Position numbers and translations under genes: made by a program
The notes under the pieces: generated by a model
What the model saw: the letters and a program-made list of their open reading frames with translations, nothing else
Told to the model about the DNA's origin: nothing
Databases searched by the model: none
Part shown: in pieces, positions 9,644 to 18,443 of the stretch
Position numbering within the stretch: the first letter of the stretch is position 1
Layout: every line of letters begins with the position of its first letter
Source of the DNA: Candidatus Nitrohelix vancouverensis
Lineage (GTDB): Bacteria; Nitrospinota; Nitrospinia; Nitrospinales; VA-1
Length of the DNA: 64,000 bases
Reading direction: 5' to 3'
NCBI GenBank assembly: GCA_015698305.1
Contig: CP048620.1
Coordinates: 1,638,557 to 1,702,556 of the forward strand

Positions 9644-10963
9644 TCAATGAGCTTCCCTGCAATAGTGACCGGGCTTCGTGGTTGGGCTTAACATTAGGCT
9701 TTTAAAATCACTTTTCGAAAAGATGTCTCGGCAAGGTAATTTATAGAAGTACTTGTTCAATGCTAACTGCAGGATTTGGGACTTTTGGGGGTCTTCCTGG
9801 CGCCCGGTTTTTACTGGGGCGTCCTCCATGATTACAGTTTGCATCGCTGATGTCAGTTGTTTTGAGCGGAGTTCAATATTCGTAATATTGCTGTAATACG
9901 AGGCTAAATTTAACAAGACTGCAACAAATAGAGTGTAGCAGGAGAAACGAGTTTTCGCGCTGATATCCTCAGAGGAAAGTTTAACGGCGATTGTTAAAAC
10001 AATGAGGATGAGGAAGCTGGTGGAGAAAATTCTATACTTCGAGTCAAGAGCGTGAGTTGAATTGTCGCTAACAAGCAAAGAGGCTTCCGAGCAGGCGACA
10101 AGAATTATGAAAAGCATGAAGTAATAAATGGCAGGGTTTGTAAGGTAGAATTTATTGCGGGTTAGAATTATGAAATAAATGATCGCCGTCAACCCACCCC
10201 ATGGCGCAAACCAGCCGAAATAAGCATTATCAATTGAAAGCGTCGCGCCTATGAAAGAAAAAAAATGATATAAATAACTGACGGGGTGACGAAGGATATC
10301 GCCTACGCTCGAAACGATATCGGGCGCTCCAAAATAGAGGATGGATAATATTATAAGGAAGGCAGCGCCGGAACACAGAGTTACTGCAAGGATACGCTTG
10401 TGATGTTGTAAGAAATGAATTCCCAATACGATCATTACGAGAATGCCTGTATTGGAGCCAAGCATAGACAAACCGCCGAAAAAAAAGCTTCCAGTGATTG
10501 CCAGAGACAAGTGGTGATTGACAAAATAAAAGGCCCAGCCTGCGAAAACTATAATGCTGAAATACTGGGCGGCTTCAGCGCTATGGCTCATAAGCGCCCA
10601 ATGTTGCATTTGGAACAATATCCAGGCTATGGTCGCTGGGAGAATGAGCCCCTCATGCTTTCGCGGTATGAGCATCACGAACAAAATAAACAAGCCTAAC
10701 AGTAAGCTGTTGCTTAACAAAAGCGCAGTTTTTATGTTAAGCATAGGGTTGAAAATCTTTGCTACTGAAAAAACTAGTTTAGCCGGGGTTAAATGATGCT
10801 CGGAAGATGGAGGGATAAAAAGAGCGAGTTTGTCATGAATTTGCTCGGTCCCTTCCAGGCTCATGACAAAGGGCAGTATTTCCCAGTCTGAAGAAAAAGG
10901 GATGCCGACAGATTTCTGGTAAATGATGAAGAAAAACAGCTCTATCGGGGCCAGGACGAGCAA
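9644..10963 (-). CDS. Polytopic membrane protein, possible GT-C/unknown family, 5' end uncertain
   Basis: 439 residues are readable from a TTG at 10963, with about ten hydrophobic segments and a soluble C-terminal tail. Features such as PFSSDWEILPF and SSEHHLTPAKLVF recall a family of uncharacterised polytopic proteins of polysaccharide loci with an 'E-H-R/H-PxL' signature after the first helix. The frame continues upstream of the TTG to a stop near 11138 and reads as plausible protein (VIPPGSKVIFKQPSLKQIEI, then DPIAKLQF), but contains no ATG or GTG. The true gene probably starts further upstream, either by an unusual start or after a frameshift. Function unknown; the locus suggests lipid-linked sugar or polymer handling. 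Confidence 0.6.
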   Translation of the reverse strand: MLVLAPIELFFFIIYQKSVGIPFSSDWEILPFVMSLEGTEQIHDKLALFIPPSSEHHLTPAKLVFSVAKIFNPMLNIKTALLLSNSLLLGLFILFVMLIPRKHEGLILPATIAWILFQMQHWALMSHSAEAAQYFSIIVFAGWAFYFVNHHLSLAITGSFFFGGLSMLGSNTGILVMIVLGIHFLQHHKRILAVTLCSGAAFLIILSILYFGAPDIVSSVGDILRHPVSYLYHFFSFIGATLSIDNAYFGWFAPWGGLTAIIYFIILTRNKFYLTNPAIYYFMLFIILVACSEASLLVSDNSTHALDSKYRIFSTSFLILIVLTIAVKLSSEDISAKTRFSCYTLFVAVLLNLASYYSNITNIELRSKQLTSAMQTVIMEDAPVKTGRQEDPQKSQILQLALNKYFYKLPCRDIFSKSDFKSLMLSPTTKPGHYCREAH

Positions 10964-11553
10964 GATCAGAAGCGCTTTTAATTTTCCTTCCTGAAATTGA
11001 AGCTTCGCAATCGGGTCAATGATTTCTATTTGCTTGAGGCTTGGTTGCTTGAAAATAACTTTACTCCCTGGCGGAATAACAGAAGCAGTTGGGGAATCGT
11101 TTGGTGAATTGTCGTTGAAGATGAAGGATGAGAAATATCATTATCAATACGCATCACCTGAATGCGAATCTGAGGAAAGGGATGGTGGAACGACCCTGTT
11201 GAAAGAAATTTTACTATGTCTGGAGTTAGCTTGTCCAGTGCAGGTGGTATGTTTATACAGGAAAAACTATGCTGTAAAGCCAATCTGGTATGGATTAAAA
11301 TTGAACTGGGGCTTCGAGCATTGATGTCAAATTGTTCAGATTGATGGTTATATTTTAACGCTTTAAATAGTCCCTTGCGAGGGAAGTTCTCCATGTTTTT
11401 AGAGACGAATGGAGCCAGTATAAACTAGCGACGAATTTAATTTTTTTGTCCGTTTTTTTACTAAAATTAACTGGGCTTGATTCTTTAGCTCAATATAGAA
11501 TTTTTTTCAATTGGGGAACCTGTCATGTTTCTTGACCCTGAATTTTCTGAACT
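10964..11553. other. Region upstream of the membrane protein gene; possible frameshifted 5' end plus divergent promoter zone
   Basis: About 590 bases. From 10964 to about 11137 (minus strand) the frame of the downstream membrane protein stays open without a start codon. A different minus frame from 11394 to 11026 encodes 122 residues beginning MENFPRKGLFKALKY, which could be the separated N-terminal part if a frameshift lies near 11100-11140. The remainder (11395-11553) is AT-rich and must hold the promoter of the plus-strand SDR gene; a TATAGAAT-like box is visible near 11494, without a good -35 partner. Confidence 0.4.
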
Positions 11554-12291
11554 ATGAAGGCAGAGGAACCCTCCACAAACCCTTTGTTAATCCTGGCGGG
11601 CGCGTCCGGCGGCCTGGGCCAGTCTCTTAAGCAGATTTACTCTGACAAGGGCTGGAGGGTCACTGAAATCAGTCGGGATTCCTGTGACTTTTCAAGTCCA
11701 AAAGCGGTTGAAAGCCTGGTATCAGTTCTCCTTCTCGAAAATACGAGACCGGATTTGTTCATCTATGCGGCGGCCTTGTCCGAAGCGGGTTATCTGGATG
11801 AGATAGAGTCAGGCGCTTTGCGTCGATCTTTTGAGGTTAATTTTCTAACTCCGGTACGTTTGCTTGAAGCCTTGCAGGCATCAGAGCTGGGCTGTCCCCG
11901 ATTTGTATTCATTCACTCCGGCGCGGCGGATTTTCTGATCCCCGGATTGGCCCCCTATGCTTTGAGTAAACGCGCTCTGCGAGATTATTTGAATATTGCC
12001 GGTTTGGAGTCAGCGTTCCATCACACTCAAATTTTACAGGTTTGGCCGGGAGCGATGGCGACGGGATTGAATGAAAAAACTCGACTGCATGGCAGTTTTA
12101 AATTGCCCCGGGGCATGCAAGCGCGACCTCCGGAAGAAGTGGCTCTCAAGATTTATAATGCAGTGCAACAAGGCGCTGACTGTTTGCGCCTTTCCCCGGT
12201 TCCGCGGTTTCTTGGATGGTTGCAATCCGTGGCTCCCTGTGTGATGAACGCCTTGATTCGACTTCACCCCGGTCTCAAACGAAAGCTCTGA
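11554..12291 (+). CDS. Short-chain dehydrogenase/reductase (SDR) family oxidoreductase
   Basis: 245 residues. Nucleotide-binding GASGGLG at 16-22; catalytic Ser in FIHSGAAD (S122); catalytic YALSK (Y135, K139). This is a complete classical-SDR triad, so an active NAD(P)-dependent reductase or dehydrogenase is expected. The C-terminal part (VAPCVMNALIRLHPGLKRKL) is hydrophobic then basic, as in SDRs that act on lipid-linked or membrane-bound substrates. It is the first gene of a plus-strand trio with two flavoproteins, followed after 77 bp by the next gene. The arrangement suggests successive oxidation and reduction of one sugar or lipid intermediate; the DprE2-like role (keto-sugar reduction after a flavoprotein) is a possible analogy, not shown. 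Confidence 0.85.
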   Translation: MKAEEPSTNPLLILAGASGGLGQSLKQIYSDKGWRVTEISRDSCDFSSPKAVESLVSVLLLENTRPDLFIYAAALSEAGYLDEIESGALRRSFEVNFLTPVRLLEALQASELGCPRFVFIHSGAADFLIPGLAPYALSKRALRDYLNIAGLESAFHHTQILQVWPGAMATGLNEKTRLHGSFKLPRGMQARPPEEVALKIYNAVQQGADCLRLSPVPRFLGWLQSVAPCVMNALIRLHPGLKRKL

Positions 12292-12368
12292 ATACAGTTA
12301 AGTTATTTCGAAGAGCCGCGTTTCGTGGTAATATTTGGAAGGCGTTACGCGGTTTGACGCCGTGACGC

Positions 12369-13838
12369 GTGTTCTTTCCTTACACTTCCATCGACTCGAT
12401 ACGAGCCTTGTCAAAAAAAATAGAAGATTCCACTGATATTATTCTTGGCGCCGGTCCCACTGGATTGAGCGTGGGCCTTGGCGTTGCGCTGAGAAGCGCG
12501 AGTCACAACGCTCTGATTCTGGAAGCAAAGAGTCGCCCCGGCGGCTTGGCGGGTAGTTTTTACTGGAAGAACCATATTGTGGATTATGGTCCTCATCGTC
12601 TTTCCACAATCCTGGATAATGTGCGCGTTCTTGCCGAAGATTTATTAGGTCCCGATTGCTTGTTGAAAATGAGTCTGCATGGCGTTCAGTACAGCGGGAG
12701 ACTATTCCAATTTCCTCCAAGGGTTATCGACTGGTTGTCTCCTGAATGCGTCTACCATCTCGTTTCATTTGGATTGAGTTATATCTGGGGGCATCTTGTG
12801 TGGATCACACGCCGCTTTGATACAGCGACTTTTGAAAGCATCATGATTCGGAAGTTTGGAAATCAGTTCTATAATAAAATCATCTACCCAATGGCGAAAA
12901 AGGTGTGGATTGAACCGCGCGATATCGACCCCAGTTTTGTCACACAGCGCTTTGCGTCGATTCACCCATTTGAAGTCATCAAGAAAATATTGATCCCAAA
13001 GCAGGAATTAAACCCGGCGGCATTTTATTATCCCCGGAAAGGCTTCGAGCAGTTGTGGCTGAATATCGCCCATCGCTTCGAACAGGAAGGCAACCACATT
13101 GCCTACAACACGAAAGCGACTCGCGTGGTTGTTCAGGACAATAAAATTGTCCGGGTTGAATTTTCCGGACCGGACGGCGATCAGGCGATTGAAGGAGACA
13201 ATTTGAATGTCGTGTCAACCATTCCTGTCACAGGCTTGATTCAGATACTCGAAGGTTTCGAGCCGATTGATCGCTTGAAAGAATTGGCGAGTCGCTTGAG
13301 GTTTAAGTCGATGCTCCTGGTAGCGTTTGAATTTGATCAGCCGGAGACGCTCCCGTTTCGTACGCATATCTACCCCGAGGATGATTTTATTTTCAATCGT
13401 CTCTTCGAACAAAATCAGTACAGCCGCGAAACGGTCGAGGAAGGGAAGTCGGTTGTTGTCGCAGATATCACGGTTCTCCAGGGCGATCCTCTTTTTGAAA
13501 AGTCTGATCAAGAGATCATTGATCGGGTGAAAAAGGATATGGCAAAGCTACGCTATATCAAGAGCTGGAAAATCACCGATGCCTATGTAGGGCGGGTCGA
13601 GTACGCTTATGTGGTTCCCGATCTTGAGACCCGGAAAAGTTTTCATGAGATCACTCATATTTTAAAAAGTATTCCCAACCTGATCCTTTCAGGAAGATTT
13701 GGCATCGGCGAGTACGACAACAGCGATTATGCGATGGATCAGGGCCTTGCCATTGGAGCCATGTTGTGCGGCGAAAGCAGCAAGCTGGATTATTTGTTGA
13801 CCTTGCACAAAACGAGAGGGCGCCCCATCGTCGGTTGA
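12369..13838 (+). CDS. FAD-dependent NAD(P)-binding Rossmann oxidoreductase (UDP-galactopyranose mutase / protoporphyrinogen oxidase-like)
   Basis: 489 residues from a GTG at 12369; a TTG at 12408 (L14) is an alternative start close to the FAD fold. The dinucleotide site is IILGAGPTGLSVGLG followed by LILEAKSRPGGLAGSF, the typical GxGxxG plus RxGG pattern of amine-oxidase/UGM-type flavoproteins. HRLS and a C-terminal GRFGIGEYDNSDYAMDQG segment (second flavin-contacting region) are present. In polysaccharide loci such proteins isomerise or oxidise nucleotide or lipid-linked sugars. UGM itself is shorter (about 370-390 residues), so this is probably a related but different enzyme. It lies between an SDR and a GMC oxidoreductase in the same direction. 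Confidence 0.8.
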   Translation: MFFPYTSIDSIRALSKKIEDSTDIILGAGPTGLSVGLGVALRSASHNALILEAKSRPGGLAGSFYWKNHIVDYGPHRLSTILDNVRVLAEDLLGPDCLLKMSLHGVQYSGRLFQFPPRVIDWLSPECVYHLVSFGLSYIWGHLVWITRRFDTATFESIMIRKFGNQFYNKIIYPMAKKVWIEPRDIDPSFVTQRFASIHPFEVIKKILIPKQELNPAAFYYPRKGFEQLWLNIAHRFEQEGNHIAYNTKATRVVVQDNKIVRVEFSGPDGDQAIEGDNLNVVSTIPVTGLIQILEGFEPIDRLKELASRLRFKSMLLVAFEFDQPETLPFRTHIYPEDDFIFNRLFEQNQYSRETVEEGKSVVVADITVLQGDPLFEKSDQEIIDRVKKDMAKLRYIKSWKITDAYVGRVEYAYVVPDLETRKSFHEITHILKSIPNLILSGRFGIGEYDNSDYAMDQGLAIGAMLCGESSKLDYLLTLHKTRGRPIVG

Positions 13839-13906
13839 GTTTCAGCCAGCGCCGATAATTCCTCTCATCTTCAGCGCCCAGGATTATTAATTCCTTCCTT
13901 CACGAT

Positions 13907-15793
13907 ATGATGCGACGATTCTTCAAGCGTTTCTTGAGATGGTTGGGAAGAAGCGTTTATCCTCCCTTCCTTCCCTTTCAGGGGGCGAGCGTTAATGGGG
14001 CCGAACGTTATCTGGAAGATGTTTGGAAGGACGCTCCCTGGTACGCCGCTTTGGCGCATACGGGAATGGCGGTGGTTTTCAACTTCCTGCCGATTTTAAT
14101 AATAAAAAAAATCAATTTGTTTGCATTCCTTTCGACTGAAGATCAGGAGCGGATGATCCTCGCGCTCATGGGTTCGCGCATCTATTTTTTCAGGCTTCTG
14201 GTTTATGCTCTGAGGGGAAACGCATTCGTCGCAATTTTAAGAGATCCTGAAGTTAGAAAAATTCTCCCTCCCTCTCCCCCCTTCAATCCGCCGCCCCCGC
14301 CGACGTTCGAATCAGGGCAAACTCAAGCCGATCAGAATCAGTTGCAGGAGGCGGATTATGTCATCATTGGGTCAGGCGCCGCAGGCGCAACGATTGCGAA
14401 GGAACTGGCGGAGAATAATAAGGATGTCTTGATTCTGGAGGAAGGCTCCTGGTTTCGCCGTCCGGATTTCAGCGAAGATTTGTATGGGGCGATCGCGCGC
14501 ATGTTTCGGGATTTTGGCGTTCAAGCGGCCAGGGGACCATCCATTTTCCCGGTGCTTGAAGGACGTTGCGTGGGTGGGTCGACGGTCATCAACGGGGCGA
14601 TCATTCATCGACTGCCGGAGTCTGTTCATGCAGAATGGCGCAGTGATGCGGGCATCGCGGAACGGTTGCCTTTTGAACAACTGGAGCGTCATGCCGATGC
14701 GATTGAAAAAGAATTGGGGATCGGCGCGAATTTGGAGGGTCTGCTTGACGATCTAGCGGTGGTTTCTGTTTTGAAAGCGATGGGTTGGGATTATAACGCA
14801 ATGTTGCGTAATGCGCCGGGGTGCCAGCATAGCGGACGTTGCCTTCAGGGTTGTCCCTCTGGAGGCAAGCTGTCGATGGAAAATTCATTCATTCCACAAG
14901 CCTTGCGATCGGGAGCGCGGATTGCAACCGGTCGTAAAGCGCTCCGTTTGATGATGGATGGGTCTGTGGCGACTGGGGTGACGACTGAAAATGCGGAAGG
15001 GGGTGTCAGCTCCTACAGGGCCAGAAAAGCCGTGATTCTGGCAGGGGGGACAATTCAAACGCCGTTGATTTTGAAGCGGAGTGGATTGGGCGGGCCTCAT
15101 GTGGGACGGCATTTTCAAAGCCACCTTGGAGTGGGTACGGTTGGCATTCTCAATGTTTCCGCCCGATCAGTGGAAGGGCCGCCGCAGGGAATCGAAATTT
15201 TCCCTCCGGACAATCGCGACGTCAAGCTGGCGACCCAATTGCTTCCCCCTGAGCTACTACTCGCTCGCTCGCCCGTCATGGGGCAAGATTTAGCGGAATT
15301 GATGCGACAGTGCGACCGGGTTTCGAGTTGGACGGGAAGCGTTCGTTCCAGCGCGGAGGGAAGCGTGAGTCCGGGGCTGTTCGGTCGCGCGTCCATCGAG
15401 TTCAGTCCAAGTCGCCAGGATATGGAAAACTTGCGCTATGCAGTGTGGCAACTTTGTAAATTATTGTTTCAGTTGGGGGCGGTCAGGGTATTTCCAGGCA
15501 TTGCTGGAATCGCGTCTGAATTTAAAAACCCAGGAGAGGCCGATCAGGTCCTTGCGGCCTCGCTCGACCCTAAAAATTATTTCATGGGGGTGGGGCATTT
15601 GTTTGGAACCTGCCGTATGGGCTCGGACCCTGCGCTTAGCGTGGTGGGGCCTGATTTCCGTTTGCATGGGAAGCGCAATCTGTATGTTGCGGATGGAAGC
15701 GTTTTCCCGACCAATTTAGGCGTCAACCCGCAGTTGGCGATCATGACGCTGGCGCGGCATTGCGCGCATAATATTATCAGCGATCGTTCTTAA
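13907..15793 (+). CDS. GMC-type FAD oxidoreductase with extra N-terminal domain and cysteine cluster
   Basis: 628 residues. An N-terminal region of about 125 residues (basic, then a hydrophobic FNFLPILIIKKINLFAF segment) is joined by a proline-rich linker (PPSPPFNPPPPPTF) to the flavin fold DYVIIGSGAAGATIAKELA. Next come GRCVGGSTVINGAI and, at about residues 305-320, GCQHSGRCLQGCPSGGK, a C-x5-C-x3-C cluster seen in the bacterial long-chain alcohol oxidase/cholesterol oxidase-like GMC branch. The C terminus has the family's VADGSVFPTNLGVNPQ. Such enzymes oxidise primary or secondary alcohols; here the substrate is probably a lipid or lipid-linked sugar. Two ATGs three bases apart start the gene. 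It converges with the SRPBCC gene, 12 bp apart. Confidence 0.83.
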   Translation: MMRRFFKRFLRWLGRSVYPPFLPFQGASVNGAERYLEDVWKDAPWYAALAHTGMAVVFNFLPILIIKKINLFAFLSTEDQERMILALMGSRIYFFRLLVYALRGNAFVAILRDPEVRKILPPSPPFNPPPPPTFESGQTQADQNQLQEADYVIIGSGAAGATIAKELAENNKDVLILEEGSWFRRPDFSEDLYGAIARMFRDFGVQAARGPSIFPVLEGRCVGGSTVINGAIIHRLPESVHAEWRSDAGIAERLPFEQLERHADAIEKELGIGANLEGLLDDLAVVSVLKAMGWDYNAMLRNAPGCQHSGRCLQGCPSGGKLSMENSFIPQALRSGARIATGRKALRLMMDGSVATGVTTENAEGGVSSYRARKAVILAGGTIQTPLILKRSGLGGPHVGRHFQSHLGVGTVGILNVSARSVEGPPQGIEIFPPDNRDVKLATQLLPPELLLARSPVMGQDLAELMRQCDRVSSWTGSVRSSAEGSVSPGLFGRASIEFSPSRQDMENLRYAVWQLCKLLFQLGAVRVFPGIAGIASEFKNPGEADQVLAASLDPKNYFMGVGHLFGTCRMGSDPALSVVGPDFRLHGKRNLYVADGSVFPTNLGVNPQLAIMTLARHCAHNIISDRS

Positions 15794-15805
15794 AAGACGG
15801 TCGTC

Positions 15806-16381
15806 CTACTTGCGCGGCGTTTCTTTAAACTGGCCGCATAGTTTGTCGAAGGCAGATCGGTTGAATATGCGATAGGGCAGGTGAATCTCTTTTTTTCTCA
15901 GCAGTTCCATGCGATCTCGCATCGCTTCATCTTCTTTGTTCTGAACCGCCTGGTGACGCTTCAATACCTTCTGGATGAGATTCTTGAAAAGATACAGGAT
16001 CGGGGGCGCGTCCATGACAATCTCATTTACAAGTTCGCATTTGTAATCAGGATCGTCGGATGGATTGAGAATGCAGTTGGTCGCGACCGTAGAGTGAAGA
16101 AAAGGAATGCACTCGACCTGGTGGATTACATTTTCTGCAATCACCTTGCGAAATCCAAAAGTTTTCAGCGTTAAAAAAAAGAACACTCGGCGGACGGACT
16201 CGTAAACGAGAAAATCGTAAAAATGCGGAGAATCTTCTTCTTTTTCGACATGCAGGAGCGTGAAGGATTTATTGGTGTTGGGGTGCAGGTAGCCGACATG
16301 CTCAAGGTCAAAGGACACTTCCCAGCAAGTTTCAACGGAAGCCCTGGAATAAGTTTTAACAGTCGTATGAATTATGGGCAC
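15806..16381 (-). CDS. SRPBCC-superfamily (START/polyketide-cyclase-like) protein
   Basis: 191 residues from GTG at 16381, the only start available because an in-frame stop lies two codons upstream. The N terminus (IIHTTVKTYSRASVETCWEVSFDLEHV) has the typical SRPBCC opening strand followed by 'W....D..H'. The family forms a hydrophobic ligand-binding cup and often sits beside oxygenases or redox enzymes. It is the last gene of the minus-strand operon and follows a Rieske gene, converging with the GMC gene. The 'HPNTNKSF' region replaces the usual 'EWHP' type segment. The ligand is unknown; a lipid or isoprenoid intermediate is plausible. Confidence 0.6.
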   Translation of the reverse strand: MPIIHTTVKTYSRASVETCWEVSFDLEHVGYLHPNTNKSFTLLHVEKEEDSPHFYDFLVYESVRRVFFFLTLKTFGFRKVIAENVIHQVECIPFLHSTVATNCILNPSDDPDYKCELVNEIVMDAPPILYLFKNLIQKVLKRHQAVQNKEDEAMRDRMELLRKKEIHLPYRIFNRSAFDKLCGQFKETPRK

Positions 16382-16465
16382 GATTCAAATTCTCTGAAAG
16401 CCGAGCGCTTCGCTGGAAGTTCCCGAAATAGATTGTGATTCCATCCATGTTTAATACTCTGGGTT

Positions 16466-16768
16466 TTAGAATACATGCAATTCTCCATCGACCAAAGCCG
16501 CCTCAAAGGTGGACAGCGATTTGAATTGATGATGATCGCTTTTAAAACGAGTGGTATCGAATTGCAGTCCATGCCAGGGGCAATGAAGAATTTCTTGATT
16601 ATGATTCAAACATAACTGCGCCCCCATATGCGGACAAATGGAAGACACGACATGCAACTCAGGGTCTTTCCACACGATGACCTCAATTTTATCGTTGAGC
16701 CATAAGTATTCAGGCTCTGCGCCTATGTTTCTCCCATTCAGAGGGACGATGAATCTAGCTTGTTTCAT
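16466..16768 (-). CDS. Rieske [2Fe-2S] small protein
   Basis: 100 residues with a complete Rieske site: C45-P-H47 and C63-P-W-H66 within SSICPHMGAQLC and HCPWHGLQFD. The size and lack of a membrane anchor match Rieske-type ferredoxins that feed electrons to oxygenases or act as a fused-off Rieske domain. No oxygenase catalytic subunit is next to it. It sits between a methyltransferase and the SRPBCC gene and about 670 bp from the convergent GMC gene, so it may serve an oxidation shared by this group. Confidence 0.85.
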   Translation of the reverse strand: MKQARFIVPLNGRNIGAEPEYLWLNDKIEVIVWKDPELHVVSSICPHMGAQLCLNHNQEILHCPWHGLQFDTTRFKSDHHQFKSLSTFEAALVDGELHVF

Positions 16769-16783
16769 ATGAATTCTGGCGCA

Positions 16784-17587
16784 TCAGATTTTTTCTAATT
16801 CGATGATCATGGAATAACCGCATAATCTTCCCAAGGGTTGCAACACCCATTCAACGGCTTTGATCAGATTATAACATTTGTCTGGAACCAGCGTTTTTAG
16901 CGACAGACCTCCAGAAAGGACATACCTTAGAGGCGCCTGCGCTTTCAGCCGACGGATTTTTAATCCGGGAAAATCTTTTTCGAAGCGTTTTCGATCTCTA
17001 TAAAAAATAATCCAGGGCAGGGCCTGATTTGCGTCTGACAAATGACCGTCGCCTTGAGTTGTCCAGCCGGCTTGCGTATCAAACAGTTCATGGTGAAAAT
17101 TTTTCAAAAGATAACGGGACCAGGGCGTGTTGTGTGGCTCGACCATGAAGACGCGGCCATGTTTTTCCAAACAGCGTTCGAGTTCCTCGAAAAACAGGAT
17201 TGGCGTCTTGATGTGGTGCAATACGCCTAACAATAAAACGGACCGGATCGATTCGTCGCGGAATGGCAGTTGGGTGGCGTCCAACGCCAGATCGACCGTG
17301 GGGGTGAAACTGATTTCAGAAGTCAGCGCCGATGGAATGGTCTCTTTAAGAAAGCCGGAGCCTGAACCCAGTTCCAAAATAATGCCTTTGCCTGGGCATT
17401 GCATAGAGACGTTTGCAAATTCGAGATAGTAGTCTTCGTAAATTTTTTTTAAAAATGGTTTGCTTTGAATGATCGTTCGATGAATTTCCCGCGTAGAAAA
17501 ATCGTTTAAATCTTTCAGGACCGCCGTTTCCTTGAGTCTGAGTTTGGAAATTCGTTTGCGAATCAGATCGGTCAGTGAATAGGTCAT
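16784..17587 (-). CDS. Class I SAM-dependent methyltransferase
   Basis: 267 residues. Motif I IILELGSGSGFLKE at about 69-82; motif II region VDLALDATQLPFRD; motif III-like SVLLLGVLHHIKTPI. This is the Methyltransf_11/UbiE-like pattern. The C-terminal 80 residues are extended relative to the minimal domain and end in a hydrophobic WVLQPLGRLCGYSMIIELEKI. It is in a run with GT2 upstream and Rieske downstream, with short gaps (about 15-20 bp), so co-transcription is expected. Substrate not identifiable; a lipid-linked sugar, glycan or quinone-like lipid is possible. Confidence 0.82.
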   Translation of the reverse strand: MTYSLTDLIRKRISKLRLKETAVLKDLNDFSTREIHRTIIQSKPFLKKIYEDYYLEFANVSMQCPGKGIILELGSGSGFLKETIPSALTSEISFTPTVDLALDATQLPFRDESIRSVLLLGVLHHIKTPILFFEELERCLEKHGRVFMVEPHNTPWSRYLLKNFHHELFDTQAGWTTQGDGHLSDANQALPWIIFYRDRKRFEKDFPGLKIRRLKAQAPLRYVLSGGLSLKTLVPDKCYNLIKAVEWVLQPLGRLCGYSMIIELEKI

Positions 17588-17605
17588 TTCAGGGAGCGCA
17601 TGCGG

Positions 17606-18394
17606 TTAACGAAATTTGCTTTGCTGGTCATGACGTTTCGCAGTAGAAGAACTTTCAGGATAAGGGTGGGTGGACAGGTCTCTGTCGCTGGAAGTATACA
17701 GATCTTTCACCAGACGCAGGTAGCCTTTAGCTACATGCATGAACGATGGAAAGGTAACAGCTTTAGACACGCCGGTTTTTCTTAGACCAAGACGATAGGG
17801 CACCTCGGCGAATAAAATTCCCTGCTTCACCGTTCGAATCAAAATATCCGTCTGAAAGAAAAAGCTGGAGCTTCGATAGTCCAGGTCCACAAGAATAGAT
17901 TTTCTATAAAGGACGGTGCCATTGGTGTAATTAAAATAAACCATGAAGGTGGTGTTGATGATGAACCGGTAAATCAGCGACAGCGCGTTCCTCGCCAGCG
18001 AGCGGACCTGTTTGTTGAAAACGAAGGGGATGACGATATCGACATGTTCGAGAAGTTTGAGGTATCGAAGAATCTCCCAGGGGTCGTTCTCGTTGTCTCC
18101 GGGGAACATGGTCACAATTTCTTTTTGCGCGTGATCGACGCCATCCCAGAAAGATGCGCCGATTCCTTGAGGGGAATCGTGGCTGATGAGGCGAACCCGG
18201 TCGGTATTATCGATGATCAAAGATTCTACGATTTCCTTTGTGCGGTCTGTGCTTCCGTCGTTGATAACAATGATTTCCCCATCCACTTCATAGTCGTCAA
18301 ACGCTTCCAGAGTGTTTTTGACGGCGCGCATGATATTGGCCTCTTCATTCAAGGCGGGCATCACGACGCTCAGAGACGGAGTGGAAAAGGCCAT
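17606..18394 (-). CDS. Glycosyltransferase family 2
   Basis: 262 residues. Starts SLSVVMPALNEEANI, then EIIVINDGSTDRT (the GT-A nucleotide-sugar-binding strand) and MFPGDNENDPWEI, where the metal-binding acidic motif lies. The C-terminal half has a hydrophobic stretch (SLIYRFIINTTFMVYFNY) and NGTVLYRKSIL, resembling polyprenyl-phosphate or dolichyl-phosphate sugar transferases rather than polymerising GT2 enzymes. It follows the SIS-isomerase gene at about 50 bp in the heptose-type operon, so it is a candidate for transferring the sugar made there to a lipid carrier or acceptor. Confidence 0.87.
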   Translation of the reverse strand: MAFSTPSLSVVMPALNEEANIMRAVKNTLEAFDDYEVDGEIIVINDGSTDRTKEIVESLIIDNTDRVRLISHDSPQGIGASFWDGVDHAQKEIVTMFPGDNENDPWEILRYLKLLEHVDIVIPFVFNKQVRSLARNALSLIYRFIINTTFMVYFNYTNGTVLYRKSILVDLDYRSSSFFFQTDILIRTVKQGILFAEVPYRLGLRKTGVSKAVTFPSFMHVAKGYLRLVKDLYTSSDRDLSTHPYPESSSTAKRHDQQSKFR

Positions 18395-18443
18395 CGTTAG
18401 GCTTTCGAAAAGGTTAAGGTCTCTAGCTGTGCTGTCATTACTT

